Origin: JBMOLK01 sp049325575
GTDB lineage: Bacteria; Bacillota; Clostridia; Acetivibrionales; Acetivibrionaceae
Length of the DNA stretch: 52,965 nucleotides
Assembly (NCBI GenBank): GCA_049325575.1
Contig: JBMOLK010000231.1
Coordinates: 1-52,965, forward strand
Direction: 5' to 3'
Under the pieces are notes generated by a model. The model was not told where the DNA came from. It did no database searches and saw only the letters and a program-made list of their open reading frames with translations. This document shows positions 50,134-52,965 of this stretch, in pieces. The position numbers and the translations under genes are program-made. Each line of letters starts with the position of its first letter. The first letter of the stretch is position 1.

Positions 50134-52776
50134 TTATTTCTGTCCCAGATCTCCTTCTTTCTTAACAACTGCCTGTGCAGCAGAAAGTCTTGCAATAGGC
50201 ACACGGAAAGGTGAACATGAAACATAGTGAAGCCCAGCCCTGTGGCAGAACTCAACAGATGAAGGATCTCCGCCGTGCTCGCCGCAGATACCCAGCTTGA
50301 TATCCGGTCTTGTCTGTTTTCCAAGCTTAACTGACAATTCAACAAGCTTACCTACACCAGTCTGGTCAAGTTTTGCAAATGGATCGGACTCATATATCTT
50401 CTTGTTATAATATTCTTCAAGGAACTTACCAGCATCATCACGGCTGAAGCCAAATGTCATCTGTGTAAGGTCGTTGGTTCCAAATGAGAAGAATTCCGCA
50501 TCTTTAGCTATCTCATCGGCAGTCAAAGCAGCCCTTGGAATTTCTATCATGGTTCCAACCTTATATTCAAGCTTCACCCCTGATTTTTCTATAACTTCAT
50601 TTGCAGTCTTAACAACTACATCTTTTACATATTTTAATTCTTTGATTTCTCCAACTAATGGAATCATGATTTCAGGTACAACATTCATACCCTTCTTGTT
50701 TACGTTAATAGCAGCTTCGATAACAGCTCTTGTCTGCATTTCAGCTATTTCAGGGTATGTAACCGCAAGACGACATCCCCTGTGACCCATCATCGGGTTG
50801 AACTCGTGAAGATCTGCTACTATTCCTTTTAATTCTTCAAAAGTCATTCCCATTTCTTTTGCAAGTGAAGCTATATCTTCATCTTCTTGAGGCAGGAACT
50901 CATGAAGCGGTGGATCCAGGAACCTGATTGTTACAGGATAGCCTTCCATCTTGGTAAAGAGTGCTTCAAAGTCTCCTCTTTGCATCGGTAAAAGCTTGTC
51001 TAAAGCTTTTCTTCTTTGTTCTTCAGTTCTTGCAACTATCATTTCTCTCATAGCTGGAATTCTGTCAGGCTCGAAGAACATATGCTCTGTACGGCAAAGA
51101 CCTATACCTTCAGCTCCGAATTTTCTAGCCTGTTCTGCATCAGCCGGAGTATCTGCATTTGTTCTTACCTTAAGGGTTCTGATTTCATCAGCCCAACCCA
51201 TAAGAGTAGCAAAATCTCCTGTCATTTCCGGTTCTACAGTAGGAAGCTGCTGTCCGTAAACATTTCCTGTTGAACCATCAAGTGAGATCCAGTCTCCTTC
51301 AACATACTTCTTACCGTTTTTATCTGTAAAGAATTTTTGCTCTTCATTAATCTTAACTTCACTACATCCAGCTACGCAGCAAGTACCCATTCCGCGTGCA
51401 ACAACGGCAGCATGGGATGTCATACCTCCACGACCTGTAAGGATACCTTTTGATACATGCATACCTTCGATATCTTCAGGTGATGTTTCAAGTCTTACAA
51501 GTATAACGTTCTTCTCACCATTCTTGTACGCATTTACTGCATCCTCTGCTTCAAAATATACTTTACCTGTAGCTGCTCCTGGTGAAGCAGGCAATCCTTT
51601 TGCGACTGGTGCAGCAGCTTTTAGTGCCTTTGGCTCAAAATTCGGATGCAACAGAGCATCGAGCTGTTTTGGATCAACCTTCATAACAGCTTCTTCCTTT
51701 GTAACCATTCCTTCACTTACAAGGTCAACAGCTATCCTTAATGCTGCGGCTGCAGTTCTTTTACCGTTTCTTGTCTGGAGCATGAAGAGTTTTCCTCTTT
51801 CAATTGTGAACTCCATGTCCTGCATATCCCTGTAATGCTTTTCGAGTTTTTCAGCTATTGTTACAAACTGATTGTATACGTCAGGCATTATTTCCTTTAA
51901 CTGATCTATTGACTGCGGTGTTCTGATACCTGCAACAACGTCTTCACCCTGTGCATTCATAAGGAACTCTCCGTAGAGCTTTCTTTCACCTGTGGATGGA
52001 TTCCTTGTAAAGGCAACACCGGTACCTGAATCATTACCCATATTACCATAAACCATTTCCTGTACGTTTACTGCAGTACCCCAGTCTCCCGGTATGTCAT
52101 TAAGTCTTCTGTAAATTATTGCTCTTGGGTTGTCCCATGAACGGAAAACAGCCTTAACAGCTTCCATTAACTGTGCCTTAGGCTCTTGTGGGAAGTCAAA
52201 TCCCTTTTCCTTTTTGAACAGTTCCTTATACCTTCTAACAACTTCCTTTAAGTGGTCAGCAGTAAGATCTGTATCAAAATGCGCACCATTTTCTTCTTTA
52301 ACAGCTTCAAGAATTTTTTCAAACTTTGGCTTGTCAACTTCCATTACAACATCGCTGAACATTTGAATAAACCTTCTATAGCTGTCATAGGCAAATCTTT
52401 CGTTGTTGGTAAGCTTGGCAAGTCCTTCAACAACAACATCGTTAAGACCAAGATTTAATATTGTATCCATCATACCAGGCATGGATGCTCTTGCACCGGA
52501 ACGAACTGAAACAAGGAACGGATTGTTTGGATCACCAAACTTTTTGCCCACTATCTCTTCGGTCTTAACCATCATCGCATAGATCTCTTCTTCAATTTCC
52601 TTGGCAATAACCTTTCCATCTTCATAATACTTGGTACATGCTTCTGTAGTTACTGTAAACCCTCTTGGAACTGGAAGTCCCAAACCTGTCATTTCAGCCA
52701 GGTTGGCACCTTTACCGCCAAGAAGGTTTTTCATTGAAGCGTTGCCTTCACTAAATAGATAAACATACTTTGCCAT
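50134..52776 (-). CDS. ppdK: Pyruvate, phosphate dikinase
   Basis: Interconverts PEP + AMP + PPi and pyruvate + ATP + Pi; in many clostridia it serves glycolysis with PPi. The 880 residues are full length. The N-terminal ATP-grasp part has LLGGKGANLAEM; the phosphohistidine domain has GGMTSHAAVVARGMG with the catalytic His; the C-terminal PEP barrel has GTMIEIPRAAL, FFSFGTNDLTQM and the catalytic Cys in LGICGEHGGDP. The ATG at 52776 follows GGAGGG. It has its own promoter region and terminator and appears monocistronic, next to the kamA-like operon on the same strand. Confidence 0.98.
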   Translation of the reverse strand: MAKYVYLFSEGNASMKNLLGGKGANLAEMTGLGLPVPRGFTVTTEACTKYYEDGKVIAKEIEEEIYAMMVKTEEIVGKKFGDPNNPFLVSVRSGARASMPGMMDTILNLGLNDVVVEGLAKLTNNERFAYDSYRRFIQMFSDVVMEVDKPKFEKILEAVKEENGAHFDTDLTADHLKEVVRRYKELFKKEKGFDFPQEPKAQLMEAVKAVFRSWDNPRAIIYRRLNDIPGDWGTAVNVQEMVYGNMGNDSGTGVAFTRNPSTGERKLYGEFLMNAQGEDVVAGIRTPQSIDQLKEIMPDVYNQFVTIAEKLEKHYRDMQDMEFTIERGKLFMLQTRNGKRTAAAALRIAVDLVSEGMVTKEEAVMKVDPKQLDALLHPNFEPKALKAAAPVAKGLPASPGAATGKVYFEAEDAVNAYKNGEKNVILVRLETSPEDIEGMHVSKGILTGRGGMTSHAAVVARGMGTCCVAGCSEVKINEEQKFFTDKNGKKYVEGDWISLDGSTGNVYGQQLPTVEPEMTGDFATLMGWADEIRTLKVRTNADTPADAEQARKFGAEGIGLCRTEHMFFEPDRIPAMREMIVARTEEQRRKALDKLLPMQRGDFEALFTKMEGYPVTIRFLDPPLHEFLPQEDEDIASLAKEMGMTFEELKGIVADLHEFNPMMGHRGCRLAVTYPEIAEMQTRAVIEAAINVNKKGMNVVPEIMIPLVGEIKELKYVKDVVVKTANEVIEKSGVKLEYKVGTMIEIPRAALTADEIAKDAEFFSFGTNDLTQMTFGFSRDDAGKFLEEYYNKKIYESDPFAKLDQTGVGKLVELSVKLGKQTRPDIKLGICGEHGGDPSSVEFCHRAGLHYVSCSPFRVPIARLSAAQAVVKKEGDLGQK

Positions 52777-52904
52777 TAGAAAACCCTCCTATTTATTATC
52801 TTTATATGGATTAGAAAAGTAAATTGTGATTTAAAATACTTTTCCCAGTCTACTTATAGTACACTGCAGGCTATAATAAGGAATAATCTCCCTTAACCCA
52901 TCTA

Positions 52905-52932
52905 ATTATAACATACTATAAAAAATTTTCAT
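52905..52932 (-). promoter_or_regulatory. Possible ppdK promoter
   Basis: Perfect TATAAT on the minus strand (52910-52905) with ATGAAA (52932-52927) 16 bp upstream, about 130 bp before the ppdK start. The rest of 52777-52965 is AT-rich leader with nothing else recognised. Confidence 0.45.
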
Positions 52933-52965
52933 TATATTTTTTATTAATTTTAAAAAAAATTTTAT

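Overview
The window reads as chromosomal DNA of a low-GC, spore-forming, anaerobic Clostridia species. A type II cohesin fused to three SLH repeats (43550-45454) is the architecture of cell-surface cellulosome anchors in the Acetivibrio (Clostridium thermocellum) group and its relatives; with a 23-residue SpoVM-like gene, PPDK, Na+-pump decarboxylase subunits and several GTG/TTG starts, this points to a cellulolytic Acetivibrio/Ruminiclostridium-type bacterium. Genus is inference; no rRNA or similarity search was available.

Layout. 1-2.1 kb: 5' part of recG (-), rpmB (+), an SpoVM micro-gene (-), a tandem 105-bp repeat and a GlsB/YeaQ-type membrane protein (-). 2.2-13.2 kb: an anchored orphan protein, then a minus-strand run with diguanylate cyclase, endonuclease III, glycogen synthase, an HD-GYP protein, an HtrA protease, a two-component pair and a small coiled-coil protein. 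13.4-18.1 kb: oadG-oadB (+), amidohydrolase and Fur-family regulator (-), cofactor-independent phosphoglycerate mutase (+). 18.1-28.0 kb: a degenerate HD-GYP protein, an orphan large serine recombinase with a 36-aa leader ORF, a small orphan protein (+), then rpoN, CPBP protease, 5-formyl-THF cyclo-ligase, DUF2085, zinc-ribbon protein, cobT, bL25 and a small orphan (-). 28.2-37.0 kb: low-complexity lipoprotein and tmcAL (+), methyl-THF methyltransferase-like protein, RNase J, GT4 glycosyltransferase and PIN-PhoH ATPase (-). 37.0-43.5 kb: a repeat-bearing gap, an SH3b membrane protein with a coiled-coil partner (+), a large GT-C-like membrane protein and cupin (-), two small proteins (+) and tRNA-Gln(CUG) (-). 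43.5-52.8 kb (-): cohesin-SLH anchor, a compact kamA-like/vanW/ATP-grasp/larA operon, and ppdK.

The least explained material is of two kinds. First, the four-gene operon at 45.6-49.9 kb joins a KamA-type radical SAM protein, a cytoplasmic VanW protein, a D-Ala-D-Ala-ligase-like ATP-grasp enzyme with an altered active-site loop, and a LarA homologue that keeps its nickel-pincer residues. It looks like a pathway that makes and ligates an unusual amino or hydroxy acid, possibly for the cell wall. Second, two families of short interspersed elements occur: a 99-bp MITE-like element with long terminal inverted repeats, and a ~105-bp two-hairpin repeat. Both lie at or just past the 3' ends of genes, and in two cases an element supplies a gene's last codons and stop.

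The other genes are mostly core: second-messenger signalling (one c-di-GMP synthase, two HD-GYP-type proteins), carbon flow around PEP/pyruvate (apgM, ppdK, oadBG, glgA), C1/corrinoid functions (cyclo-ligase, cobT, methyltransferase), RNA metabolism (RNase J, tmcAL) and surface anchoring.
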